Shown: piece by piece, positions 1-10,900 of the stretch | How positions within the stretch are numbered: the stretch's first letter is position 1 | Layout of the letters: each line of letters starts with the position of its first letter | From: Maylandia zebra | Lineage: Eukaryota; Chordata; Actinopteri; Cichliformes; Cichlidae | Direction of reading: 5' to 3' | Length of the DNA: 64,000 nt | Assembly (NCBI RefSeq): GCF_041146795.1 | Contig: NC_135177.1 | Coordinates: forward strand, 23,348,560 to 23,412,559 | Position numbers and translations under genes: made by a program | Notes under the pieces: model-generated | Seen by the model: only the letters and a program-made list of their open reading frames with translations | Told to the model about the DNA's origin: nothing | Databases searched by the model: none

Positions 1-2030
1 CATCCACATCTGGTATGGATAAGAATTTCAGAGGTGGTGGGAGTCAAGAGGCTATGACCAGCAACCCGCAGAATCCTACTGCCAAACCAAAACGTCCCCG
101 CAAACCAAGAGCTAAGAAAGATCCTGCAGCTGGCGGACAGCCCCCCAAACGTAGGCAGTACACCCCCAGAATGGGCCCCAGTGGGCTCCCACGCACTCAC
201 CTCTGTAGTGTCTGTGGTAAGGGATTTGCACGCCGCGAGACCCTGCGCAGGCACGATCGCATCCACACAGGAGAGAAGCCCCATCACTGCACTGTTTGTG
301 GGAAGTATTTCAGAGAAGCTTTCCACCTCAGCAAGCATCAAACAGTCCACTCCGGGGCAAAGAATTACAAATGCAGCATCTGTGGGAAAGAGTTTGGTTA
401 CTCCCAGAGCCTCAGGAGGCACAGTAAACTCCACCAGAAAGGGGAGATGGAAGAGGTGCCCACCACACCGGCTCCAGAGAACCTTAACAGCTTTAACCCA
501 AATCCTCAATGTAGCGTGGCCCAAGACCGGAGCCAGAACCAAGCACCAAGCACCTCCTCCTATTATCCCTACTCCCAAGACGTCAAGCCTCAAGACACCA
601 ACCCCCAGCCGCAGCCTCCTCCCCCACCCCAACCACAGCCCCCGCCGCCACCTCGACTCTACACCTGCGCTATATGCTGGAAGTCGTTCCGTCACCACTT
701 TCACTTGACTGCCCATCACCAGACGGTCCATGAAGGTGGGGGTGAAAAGCTCTTCTGCTGTGAGGTGTGTGGGAAGGCGTTTGCTTACTCTAACAGCCTC
801 ACTCGACACAAGCAGTCTCAGCATGGCATGACCCGCCCTGAACAGTCTAACCCACAAGAAAGCAACAGTGGGTCTGGAGACAACCGAGGTGGGAGTGATG
901 TTAATCAGTCAACCTCTGAGAGTGAGGCTGCCACGAATGCACTGCTTCAGATGGCACCTTCCAACGAAGGCCACGGAGGGCAAAGTCTAAGTGTTGTCAC
1001 TCATAGCCACCAACAAGCACCCCCACAGCCACCAGTTGGTTATTCTCCCCTCTTTTATGATGCTGCAGCTACTCAGTCTTCTGCCTCTGCGGCACCAGCT
1101 TACTCTCAGCCACTTCCTCCCAACTCTACAGTCATGCCCCCGCAACACCCGCATTCTCCAGCCGGAGTTAAAGGAGAACACATATATCCAGCTGGATCCC
1201 GTAGCCGAACTCTTCACACCACGGCCCCGTTCCAGCCCCTCACGGAACTGCCCTCCACTGAACATCATCATCTGCATCACCATCATCATCACTCCCACCA
1301 TCATCCCCATCATCAGTCAGGCACCCAGCCCCACCAAACCCTCGACTGCGACGTCCAGTCGTCACACGATGACATGAGACGACACAAGAAGAAGAAAAAA
1401 AAGTCCAACAGGAGAGATTGGAAGGGAAATAAATGGGAATCTCAAGATTTAGTAAGATTTGATGAAATCAAACGAAAGAGAAAGATCAGTTGTACAATAA
1501 GAGGGCAGTTGAATAAAAAACAAGGCTCTCTTCGTTTGACAATTAGGCGAGGAGGAGGATCAGGTGGTGGTGGGTATAAGCTTGTCAACACTGGTGGAAT
1601 GAAAGTGCAGATCCTGTCATCTCTCAAAGTTCCTGTGAAACGTTTTGGCTGTCCAATATGCCCCAATTCTGTGTTTTCCCGTAAAGCGGGGCTGCTTGTC
1701 CACATGGCAGTTAAACACCCACAAAAAGCCTTGAGCACTCAGGAGCGACTTAGGTGCAGTGTGTGTGGGAAGCAGTCTTACAGGCCTTTGGCAGTCTTCA
1801 TTCATCGGGCTTCCCACCGTGCCAGAGGGACTTTCTCCTGCCGACGCTGCTCAGCTCGCTTTTGGAACGCTACCCTTCTTCACAGGCACAAAGTGTCCTG
1901 CCGCCGCAGGGCTAAAGGACTGCAGAGGGGAGATGCTAAGAGGCTGAAGCTTTCAAAAAGACCGGGAGAAAGACAGACCCGTGAGGGTCATGAGGAGATG
2001 CCATTCCTACAGGGACCATACAGATACTGA
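1..2030 (+). CDS. Multi-C2H2 zinc finger protein, 3' coding exon (5' end may lie outside the window)
   Basis: Putative nuclear DNA-binding protein. The first ATG is at 15 and the frame runs 671 codons to TGA at 2028-2030. The frame is also open upstream to base 1 and no splice acceptor is visible, so the true start may lie outside the window. The N-terminus (residues 20-50) is rich in K, R and P and looks like a nuclear localisation or AT-hook-like segment. Three canonical fingers lie at about 62-140, with a TGEKP-type linker after the first. Two more are at about 215-268 (the first has an extra H in its HLTAHHQTVH helix). Three less regular C-terminal fingers lie at about 542-629. Between them are a Pro/Gln-rich run (about 195-213), a His-rich run (about 415-432) and a Lys-rich block (about 457-465). 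By synteny with the ZNF524 neighbour it could belong to the ZNF865/FIZ1/ZNF579 group of human 19q13.42, but I cannot assign an orthologue. It is confident as a coding C2H2 gene and unsure in name. Confidence 0.85.
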   Translation, partial: STSGMDKNFRGGGSQEAMTSNPQNPTAKPKRPRKPRAKKDPAAGGQPPKRRQYTPRMGPSGLPRTHLCSVCGKGFARRETLRRHDRIHTGEKPHHCTVCGKYFREAFHLSKHQTVHSGAKNYKCSICGKEFGYSQSLRRHSKLHQKGEMEEVPTTPAPENLNSFNPNPQCSVAQDRSQNQAPSTSSYYPYSQDVKPQDTNPQPQPPPPPQPQPPPPPRLYTCAICWKSFRHHFHLTAHHQTVHEGGGEKLFCCEVCGKAFAYSNSLTRHKQSQHGMTRPEQSNPQESNSGSGDNRGGSDVNQSTSESEAATNALLQMAPSNEGHGGQSLSVVTHSHQQAPPQPPVGYSPLFYDAAATQSSASAAPAYSQPLPPNSTVMPPQHPHSPAGVKGEHIYPAGSRSRTLHTTAPFQPLTELPSTEHHHLHHHHHHSHHHPHHQSGTQPHQTLDCDVQSSHDDMRRHKKKKKKSNRRDWKGNKWESQDLVRFDEIKRKRKISCTIRGQLNKKQGSLRLTIRRGGGSGGGGYKLVNTGGMKVQILSSLKVPVKRFGCPICPNSVFSRKAGLLVHMAVKHPQKALSTQERLRCSVCGKQSYRPLAVFIHRASHRARGTFSCRRCSARFWNATLLHRHKVSCRRRAKGLQRGDAKRLKLSKRPGERQTREGHEEMPFLQGPYRY

Positions 2031-3520
2031 GCTTCCTGGTTTCTGAAGAGAGTGGCATACAAGAGGGATGTTTCAGTTCTAAAATAGGAAGTGAGAGAAA
2101 AAAAAGGGACTTGAAAAGGCATCTGCTGCCTTAAGGAAAATTTGCCTCGTGTCTCTGTTGCATCTACTCTGCTGACTATTAGAATGAGTGTGTTAACAAC
2201 TACTGTAGAGTGTCCTATAAAATATCTCCAGAAATTCTTCCAGATTATGTTGGAAGGTGTTTTCAAAGACGTGACTGTTTCCATAGGATCATTAATTAAC
2301 CCCTTAAGTGCATTGACACTATGCTTGGCTGACACTGTGCAGTTACTAGAGCAGTTTAGGTGAAATGACCTGCTAATGTATCTCTTACCCATAACTAGAA
2401 GCCCCGCTACACCTCTTGCTGTATGATAAACGTCTCTGCTGTGTATTTTGTCTTGTTGTTGTTCAATTAGAGGCTCTGAGGATTTTTTAAAAATGTAAAG
2501 TGCATTTATTAGGAGTAGGGACACGGGGACAAAGACCTTTGTTGATAGTTTGTCAGTGCATGTTTGTTCTCTGGTCAAGTTTTTTGCTGAGGTTGTGAAA
2601 TCACTCCTACAGTATGTGATGGTTTATTCAGTATATCCCCAGAAGTTTGTAGTGTAAACCTGATTTGAAAGTTGCTCTATATTCCCTAGTGATTTAATCA
2701 CACATAGATAAAATGTCAACGTTGCTGGTAATTAGCATTACAAGGACCCCTCTCCTGCCAAAATGACGAAAAACTTACAAGAAGCCTTGCTTATGATGTT
2801 CACTTTACTTCATTTATTTGAGATCTTCCTAGCTTTTATACCAAGAGATTGAAAACAGGTTAAACAAGTGGACTGTAACACATGTTTATCTCATGTTATT
2901 TGTATGCTCTTTTTAGCAGTGATTATTTCTACAGTACTTCACGGTGTGTTAAAACAAGGACCTATCATGATAGAAACAAATGTAATATTCCATGTATTTA
3001 TGTGTGTAACCCAATCAGTCTTCATGCCAATCTTATACTTACCCCTTCTACCTTTTTACTTTTTGCTGAGCTGCAATCATATTCTTACTGTTAAGCCTTG
3101 TTTTTTTTTCTTTTAAAGAAAAATAAGTTCAAAATACATCTTGTCACTTTATTCACACATATGAAATGTTCATACCCCTGTCAAGCCTTGTTTTTTTTCT
3201 TCTTCTAAAGAAAAATAATAGTTTTAGTAGATTTCTATCACATTATTTACTGAGAAGTCAGTAGTTGATTATATTTCAGCAATGAATAAACCTTAAGTGT
3301 AATTATTTGTTTTCCTTTCATTTCTGATTCAGAGTTACTCACTGCAATATCCAGGAAATGGTAAAAACTGCTAGTTATCGAACATGAGCGAGTTGTTTCT
3401 GAAAGGGCATGTAAAGTGCATTTATGACTTGATGTGAAAGTCAAGGATGACGTTCACATGAATCTTTGGATTAAGTGGTTATCAGCATGTAGGTACACTA
3501 ATAAAGCTCATTGAAGTGCT
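2031..3520 (+). other. Probable 3'UTR of the upstream zinc finger gene
   Basis: AT-rich sequence after the stop with no long conserved reading frame. Candidate polyadenylation signals AATAAA occur at 3285-3290 and 3500-3505. It contains a near-direct repeat (3092-3128 and 3182-3222) of a CAAGCCTTG plus T-run plus AAAGAAAAATAA unit. The UTR assignment is inferred from position; the cleavage site is not determined. Confidence 0.5.
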
Positions 3521-4400
3521 TAGACTTACTAATGTTATCAGCCAAGTTCCTCCAGGATGAAGAATGTTTTTTACTGATCAAAGCTTGCACATATGACTGT
3601 TGTGGGGAGAAAAAAACAAAAAGAAAACTCACTTCTGGCTCCACAAGATGGCAGTAAGCAACTCATTTATGGTGTGCTCTTGGCCTGGTGGGGATGAGTG
3701 TGGCAGTCACATGGATTTTACAGCGATAGGGGGTGGACTGGAGACGCTGGTGCTGTGTGGCTGTCTGCTCCAGATTAATGAAACAAAAAAGATTGTTGTA
3801 GCGACCAGATTCAGTAACCCATAGTTAATTTAAAAGCACCTTTTCCCCTCTGGAAATTAATGTGGTTTATAAGCAGATTTCTGTGCATTTAATTTTGCAT
3901 AAATTGTCCGCAGATATATATATATATTTTTAATTTAAGAACTCTTTAAGTGTTGTGAGGTTTAATTCATGCTGATGATCTGGCTTGCTTGCAGACACAA
4001 AAAATGATGATTCATCCACTCTGATATTTTTTATGTGGGGGTGACACGTGGTTATAATCTTGGGAGAACACAGCTGGACAAGACTGGAGTCTGATAGGTT
4101 AATTCGGAAAAATAATCATTAAAAAAAAGGGACTCTCGGGACAGGGCTGAACACAGGGCTGCCTCCTCCTCCTCCAGTGCTCCTGCCTCCAGTTGCATTC
4201 ACTTATTTATTTTCAGGGCATATTGTTCAAATGCAATTACTCAATGCGTCTTTTGTATGCTGGTCTGTCTGTAATCTATTTACGTCAACTTCTGCATGTC
4301 TAACTCTGGAGGAAAAAAATCAAAGGGGATGAATTCCTGCTGCACGCATTGTTTTGCATGTGCTTTTCAACTTGTACAGTAGACAAGACAACCCTCGCGC
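3521..4400. other. Intergenic interval between the zinc finger gene and dbp
   Basis: No gene seen. It contains a short AT dinucleotide run near 3914-3928 and a canonical E-box CACGTG at 4045-4050, about 1 kb upstream of the CRE/E-box of the dbp promoter. Confidence 0.4.
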
Positions 4401-5330
4401 TTTTTTTGTATTTCGAGCTGCTCGGTCTCACGCGGCAGTAGCATGCACCGGGAGGGAATCCGAGCGGGCGGGCTTGTCCGACCTATTTCTGCCCAATCGG
4501 CTCCGGCGCAAGGGCGGAGCAGCAGCTCTCCGCGGGCCTATCAGTGCCCGAGCTGTGAGCAGACGGGCCTCGTCTCCGCGTGCCTCATACACGTGAGCCT
4601 GAGCTGCTATTGTACGCCGGCAGGCAACGTGCAGAAGCGTTCCTCTCGCCTGAAAAAACGGCGCACTCACGTTTTCCGTGGATTACAAGGAAACTGGAAA
4701 AGTCATGCAGCAGTGCCTGAATATTAGAGAAAGCCAAATTATGCTCCAACGGAGAGCGCGAGCCTAAGCGCCATTAACCCCCAGCTTACAGCACAGTTAG
4801 CTGTTTCTCATGGTTTCTTTCCCATCACCATGGTGACGCTGAGACTAATTTACATATTTCCTGCTTCTTGTTTGATTTTTATTTTTTTTACAAAAATAAT
4901 TGTGGTTGTACCTGTCGGGAAAAACAACACAACCTGCTGCTCCCCTCGAGGTGTGGCACGAGGGGTAGGTGTGTCCTCATAAATAATTTAGGCGAAAATT
5001 GAGAGATCTGTTAAAGCCAGGCCCCGCCCCTCTCTCGAGGTGTGACGTCACGTGAACTGCCCGTGTCCATTCCAGCTGAGAGAAAGAGAAACGGGAGGAG
5101 GAGGAGTACGTCGCGCGGCCCAAACACAGATCCGAGCCCGTGCGCCCGTGACTGGATCCACCGGATGGAAAAAAAAAAGTACAGACAGAAAGAGGAAACG
5201 ACCCCCTCCAGCCTCTCCAACCACCCCCTCCCCACCGAGGGACAGCAGAGCGCGACAGCAGAGAAGCAGCAATACAACTTGTCATCTGACCACGTACAGC
5301 TCGCGTCGCTGGCTGTTTTTTTTTAATGCT
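4400..5330 (+). promoter_or_regulatory. dbp: CpG-rich promoter region of dbp
   Basis: This stretch is visibly richer in CG dinucleotides and GC boxes (for example CCCCGCCCC near 5022-5030) than the flanking AT-rich DNA. It carries canonical E-boxes at 4590-4595 and 5049-5054 and a full CRE at 5043-5050. It lies directly upstream of the non-coding exon that feeds the dbp coding exons. DBP is a classic target of CLOCK:BMAL1 through E-boxes in mammals, so this is probably the clock-responsive promoter. Transcription start sites cannot be fixed from sequence alone. Confidence 0.65.
5043..5054 (+). promoter_or_regulatory. Overlapping CRE (TGACGTCA) and E-box (CACGTG)
   Basis: TGACGTCA at 5043-5050 and CACGTG at 5049-5054 share two bases, making the 12-mer TGACGTCACGTG. 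Both are perfect palindromic consensus sites, for CREB/ATF and for bHLH factors such as CLOCK:BMAL1 or USF. They lie about 0.6 kb upstream of the donor of the presumed first exon of a clock-output gene. Confidence 0.7.
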
Positions 5331-5677
5331 CCTCTTTCTCCACGACAGTTTTGTTTTGACGGAGGAAGTCTCTCTCTGCGATCTTCTTTCATTATTATAA
5401 GTATTTCTTTTTAAATTACCGCACCACTAACTCGGGATATCGCTCTTCAAGTTTTTACTGTAATATTTTTTCTTGTGCGTGCAAAGTGTGTGTGCGGAAT
5501 TTTCACGCCTTTGCAGTTTTATTATGGACAGTATTCCTAATCAGATGGTCTGACTGTCCCTCCCACACTGTTCTCCGAGAATAACAGCTTCATCTACAAC
5601 ATCCAAAGGCAATGGAGTACTTCGAGGAAAATATTTTTGCAGGGAAATAAAGAACTCTTTATATCTACAAGTGAAAG
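5330..5677 (+). other. dbp: Probable non-coding exon 1 (5'UTR) of dbp
   Basis: The left boundary is approximate. The sequence ends in a good splice donor (AAAG|GTAAGAG, GT at 5678-5679). The next exon has a strong pyrimidine-rich acceptor at 5831-5833 (CTCACAG). A short upstream ORF of 12 codons (ATG 5612-5614, stop TAA 5648-5650) lies inside it. No long frame connects to the DBP coding sequence, so it is read as leader. Confidence 0.5.
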
Positions 5678-5936
5678 GTAAGAGTTTGCGTGTGTAATTT
5701 AAACTTTCTGACATAATGCCATGCCAATGTCATGACTGTAATTACAATATAACAGATGCTCTATTCTGCATAGATAAGTCTCAAAACTACCTTTTTGTAT
5801 TTGCCCACCACCCCACCCCTCCTGTGCTCACAGCCACAGTCATCCAGCCTGCTTGTCCCATTGGTAGGTACTCCTGTCAGCTCGCCTAGCCCTTTCAAGT
5901 GCCCCAGGTGTGTTTCTGCGACCCGTCTGGTCCAGG

Positions 5937-7916
5937 ATGTCCAGGCAACTCTCCCAGCTTCCGACCCCAGACCTCCCAGCTGGGGCAAGCCCACAGTTTG
6001 GAAGCTGTACTCAACCTGGAGGCTCCCTGACAGGGGGGCACCTCAACTCTATGGCAGGTCTGAAATCCCTCCTGCAGCACCCCATGAAAGGAGACCAGCG
6101 TTTAAAGAACTCATGCGATTCGAAAGGTGAGACCCTTCTGTGAATTTAATTAATAAAAGGTCAAAGTGTTGCTTTATCAGCATAATCTGCCTTCTTCTCT
6201 ACGCAGTGGAAAAGCATGGATAAATCTTTTCCATCCACTATTACTGTTGTATAAAAATATGTACCACTATTAGTAATTTTTCATATGTAAAGGCCACAAA
6301 GGTTTCATGCCCCAGGACATGTGCTCAGGATGACTCCTCAGTGACCATGGCCAGATGAGCTGAATTATAATCCCTGATGCAACTTCAAATTAGGATCTAG
6401 ATTACACTGGGTGATAACATGCTTTGGTTTAGCTGTAAATCTAAACCCATACAAGCATGCGTTCTGGGTGCGTTTTCTCTGCCAAATGTATCCCTGGCTA
6501 TTGTGAGATTTGTTCTGGAGTTTGTGTATACGTTATGACAGCAAATCGGTTTTGGCTGTTGGTTAATGCTGCAATTCAGCTACCATCTGGGCCCATCTGT
6601 GTTTCTGTGTGTGATTGTATGAGAGATAGGCGGAGAAGGGGATTTTGTAGAAGTGCCATTTAGTTCTGTGCAAATATGAAGAGCTGATTTTTAGCATAAA
6701 GCAGGAGAAGCGTGAACTATCCCAAGGCCACCTTCTTGTCCACTGAAACCTGTTAAAGTGACACCAAAAGTAAGCATCGTCATTTTTATATTCCACTAAT
6801 AAGTCTGCTTTTTATTCCCATCTGGCAGACAAAGACAGACTGGACCTCGATGAGGACTCCTTGGGAGTGTGCCCAATGAGGAATGGAAGTGGAATAGTCA
6901 ACAGTAATAGCAGTAATGGCTGTGGAGGAGGTGGAAATGGAGGAGGAAACTTCAACCAGTTCCTGGGGCCTCTTTTGTGGGATCGCACTGTGCCTGCGGA
7001 TGGGGGCCTCTTCCAGCTTCAGTATATGGACTTGGAGGAGTTTCTAACTGAAAATGGAATGGGCAGCATGCACAACAACAATAACAACAACAGCTCCTGT
7101 TCAGCCCAGATTCCCTCACAGAGCCCGCAGTCAGCTGTGCCCAACCAGAGCTCCCAGTGCCTACCACCCTCATCCCCACCTGGATCTTCATCCTCACCAC
7201 CTTCTACCTCTTCTTCTCCATCTCTCATCGGTCTGGAGGTGGCTCAGCCACAGAATCTTCCAGGAGGAACTGACTGCCTGCATGGTGAGTTGACTAATAT
7301 CGACTAGTTTGTTATGGCCAGTGCAGAGACTGGTTATTATCTAGGGATTGTCAAGATCACCTCACAGCAACAGTCGTGGAAAATGGTTTCCAAGCTTTTC
7401 AGAGTTGACAAAGTTTCACCTGCTGCTGGTCGACTAGCAGGCCTTTCGGTTTAATAACAATAGTTGTGATGTAAACAGGGTTATGTGGAGTGTGGGCTAA
7501 TGATTCAGGACTTCAACTGTTCTTGCTTCACAGTGACTATCATGGCAATCAAACATTTCGCTGTCCTGTGGGGTCAAGCTGAGGCCGTGAGATCACATGG
7601 TTATGTAAACAAAGTAAGCTTTAAAAAGAAAACAGAGTTTAAAATTTGCACCTTAACCATGAAACCATGACCATTTGGTTGCATGGCTGCAAGGTAAAAA
7701 CTGATTGGGAGAAAAACAAAAAGCTGAAGAGCAGTGAAGAACTTGAAAAAAAATAGGTAAAGCAAAATAAGGAGTCCTGAGCTATTTGATGAATCAACTT
7801 CATAGCTATGACAAGAGAGTTTGGTGTAGTTTGGCATGTGATCTGTGCACTGCAGTGTACAACACAATCAGCATTCACTCCCGGCCAATAATGATTGTGC
7901 AGCAGGGTCAAAACAG

Positions 7917-7959
<43 letters not shown>

Positions 7960-10900
7960 CAGTGTGTGTGGAGTGTTTGCGGTTGCGTGTCTTTAAATCT
8001 CTCCCCACTTCACACGCCACAGCCATGTGCACGCGTCATTACACGTGCAGAGGCTGGGAGTACTGGAGTGAGAGAACTAGAGGCAGGGCCAGCAGACGTG
8101 TAGGAGGAGTCCACAGAGGAGAAGGAGGGGGGGGGGGGACAACAGGAAGAGTTTCCCTGTGCCTGCTGGACTTCACACCGAACATATGATCACCAATGAA
8201 TGACAATAAGTGCACTGATATCAAGAGGGGAGCTTTATACTTTATGGGATCTTGACTGAAGACCTTTAATTCACTCCTTCAGTTACAAAGCACTCGTTCA
8301 TAAACTCCGATAAGACATTTATACTGCATGATAAAGGCTTGTGCATTTTGATCAATGTCCCTTTGTTTAAAGTCTTATAATTACGTCTAGATGCTATTTG
8401 CCTCCTTTTAATGCTAAACTGCAACATCACAAATGTACTCACAAAATATCAGACGGCCTAACGATGAACAATTATTAGGTAACCAAGGAGAATGACCCCT
8501 GTTTACCTTCGCAACGGTTTTGGGCTTTCTTGGAATGCTGTTGTACAAGTTCTGGAAAGTGTGAGGGCACATGTCGGGCCATGTAATCAAAAATGAAATC
8601 CTGCTGTTATTTAACGGTGGAAACATGTGAACGAAAAATGCACCAAATCTCCTTGGCAAATCTGCGTTCCAGAGCTGCCCGAAAGTCAGAGGTGAGAGGT
8701 AGCAGTAAACTGCAGGGTCTTTAGGTTTTCACTCCAACAAAGCACCACAACAGGTGGTGGCACTACCTAGTTCCTGCTGTTGGGTTTAAGCAGCACGACA
8801 CTCGGTTAACCATATCCACAAGAGCTTTCAGCAATACGTAGATCTGACTGCTGATTGTGCCCCGGTGCATCTACCACTTTAAATAGTTTTATTATAGTAC
8901 GGAGGCATTGCCAAGGGAGTGTGAGTGAACAGTGTTCACCTGGTGTCAAAATATGGCCTCACATTACCTGTCTATTATATAGCCATTACTCATGCTGTAG
9001 GTTCTGTTATACTACAGATCCACAGGTAATATAGTTAGCAGCTGGCAGCACATACAGACCAACAACCTGCTGGCTTGTTTTTTTTATTAAACTACATTAA
9101 ATATTCATTATATTCACCCTGGGTTTGATATTTGTCCATATTTGGGAGGCTGCAGTGCTGTGTTAAGTAGATACCTTGTTAGGTATCCAGCTAACACATA
9201 GAGGAGCTTTGAGTCAAGTTGACATCTCTGTTAAATTGCCTCACTTGCATGTGGACAGGCTTATACATTCACAACAAGGATGATGACTGAGCTGTCTGGA
9301 TTCACATAGAAGTTTAATGGAGGCTTGTGCTCTTTGAAAGAAAAGCCAGACGAGTAAGGTGCATTGGCCCTACAGGGGGGTGGGCTGGCACATCACCCTA
9401 TACCGGCCCCACTTAAAGAAACTGGATTGGAGAGGAGGGAGAACACATTATATAACATTTCCGCTTATAGATTTTTCTATCTGCATTTGTTCTGGTTGTG
9501 AGCTTTGGTCCACAAGTACATTTTCAGCAGTTCATGTGATAAAACTTGTCAAGGTTATGCTTTGGGCCAAGAGGTTTTGTGTAGTGGTGATTGTGTGTTA
9601 TATATTCTTAAAGCCTGTGGACCAGAGGATTCACATCAAGACTGTGGTTATGTTTTTATTTTATCAGTAGCACACTCAGTGGGACATATAAAGAACTAAT
9701 TTGATGTTAGTTTCCCATTATCAACAGATGCATAATAAATTATACAGATGGGTAAGAAATGAAGAGGAAATCTGCACCCATTTCTGACATGGCACAGCTT
9801 TTCTGAGAGGTTACCTTTATCTCATGATGAAGTCTTTCCACCCTGATAAAAAGATAGATAGTACCTCCATCCATAGAGGTTAAAAGATCAGTAATCAGAT
9901 CTCAACAAAGTGAACACTTGTTTAAAAATAATGAAATGCTTTCCTCCATTACTGACAAAACAAATAAGGGTAAATATTGAAGAAAAAAAAGTTTCCACTC
10001 CCCCATTAGTGTATTAGAGATGTGGGTAATCTGTGCCAAGGTGCATTGAAGCTATGTTTTTGGCACAAGATGGCTAAAATCTTACTGAGACAGCTAGCAT
10101 TGGCTTTCAATTAATTAATTTAGGTATTGCTTTAAACAGCTTGTTGCTTAGTTACATCCACAAATCTGTGCACTAAATATTTGTAGATTACATGATTGAA
10201 TTATATTGCATTTGCTATTGTAGTATACTTTAAACATTACCTTGACTATGAAATCTTTTATCTGCCAGTGAAAGCTCACTGAATACCAGCCAACTCTTGG
10301 TTAAGGCCAAAGCAATGTTTGTTTTTATTAACAATGTAGCTCTCTGCTGCCATCTGGTGGTTATCATGGAGTGCTGCATATTGTTTTTTTATTTTTGTGG
10401 CTGATCTGTCAAAAAGTGTCAAAACGTCTTCCACTAAAACTGTCAAAGTGTTTAGTGTACTTAGGTTTATCTTCTTTTTAATTCTAGGGAGTCAAAGGAG
10501 AATGAATGACTCCTGTGAGTCACCCTCTTCTTCCTCTTCATCCTCCTGTCCGCCTCTGCTCACACCCACTGGGAATGGGCCAGATGTGATTGGAATGTTT
10601 GACATGGATTCTTCAGACATGGCTATGTCCAACACGTCGGAAGAGCAGAACTTTGATCCGCGAAGGCACTCCTTCAGCGAGGATGAGCTCAAGCCCCAGC
10701 CAATGATCAAGAAGGCACGCAAGATCCTGGTACCCGATAACATGAAGGTGAGGCTGCTGAGGTATTCACAGCATTGATGCAAGTGGCTTACATGCAGTTT
10801 ATGCCCTGAGACTGAAGTAGTTTGAAAGCAGATAAATAGTAATTAAATCGGTTATTTTAAAAATTTGTATCGAATGATTTTAATGTCATAAAATAGTGAA

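Larger units (their letters stand above)
7285..10487 (+). other. dbp: dbp intron 2 with candidate clock elements and simple repeats
   Basis: This 3.2 kb intron separates the N-terminal exon from the PAR exon. It contains a D-box consensus TTATGTAA (7601-7608), a (GA)n microsatellite (about 7922-7955), a canonical E-box CACGTG (8042-8047) and a run of 12 G (about 8127-8138). In mouse Dbp, functional E-boxes lie in introns, so the E-box is a plausible element. The rest of the intron shows no recognisable gene or repeat. Confidence 0.55.

Noticed and set aside
987-1313. Minus-strand open frame rich in Met (108 codons)
   Set aside because: It is the antisense of the His-rich tract (CAT/CAC read as ATG/GTG) in a well-supported plus-strand zinc finger gene.
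1988-2578. Minus-strand 196-codon open frame over the first gene's stop and 3'UTR
   Set aside because: No domain or splice support, low-complexity AT-rich composition, and it overlaps the end of a clear coding exon.
4354-5414. Several overlapping open frames on both strands in the dbp promoter
   Set aside because: GC-rich CpG-island sequence has few stops by chance; none has protein features and they overlap one another in all frames.
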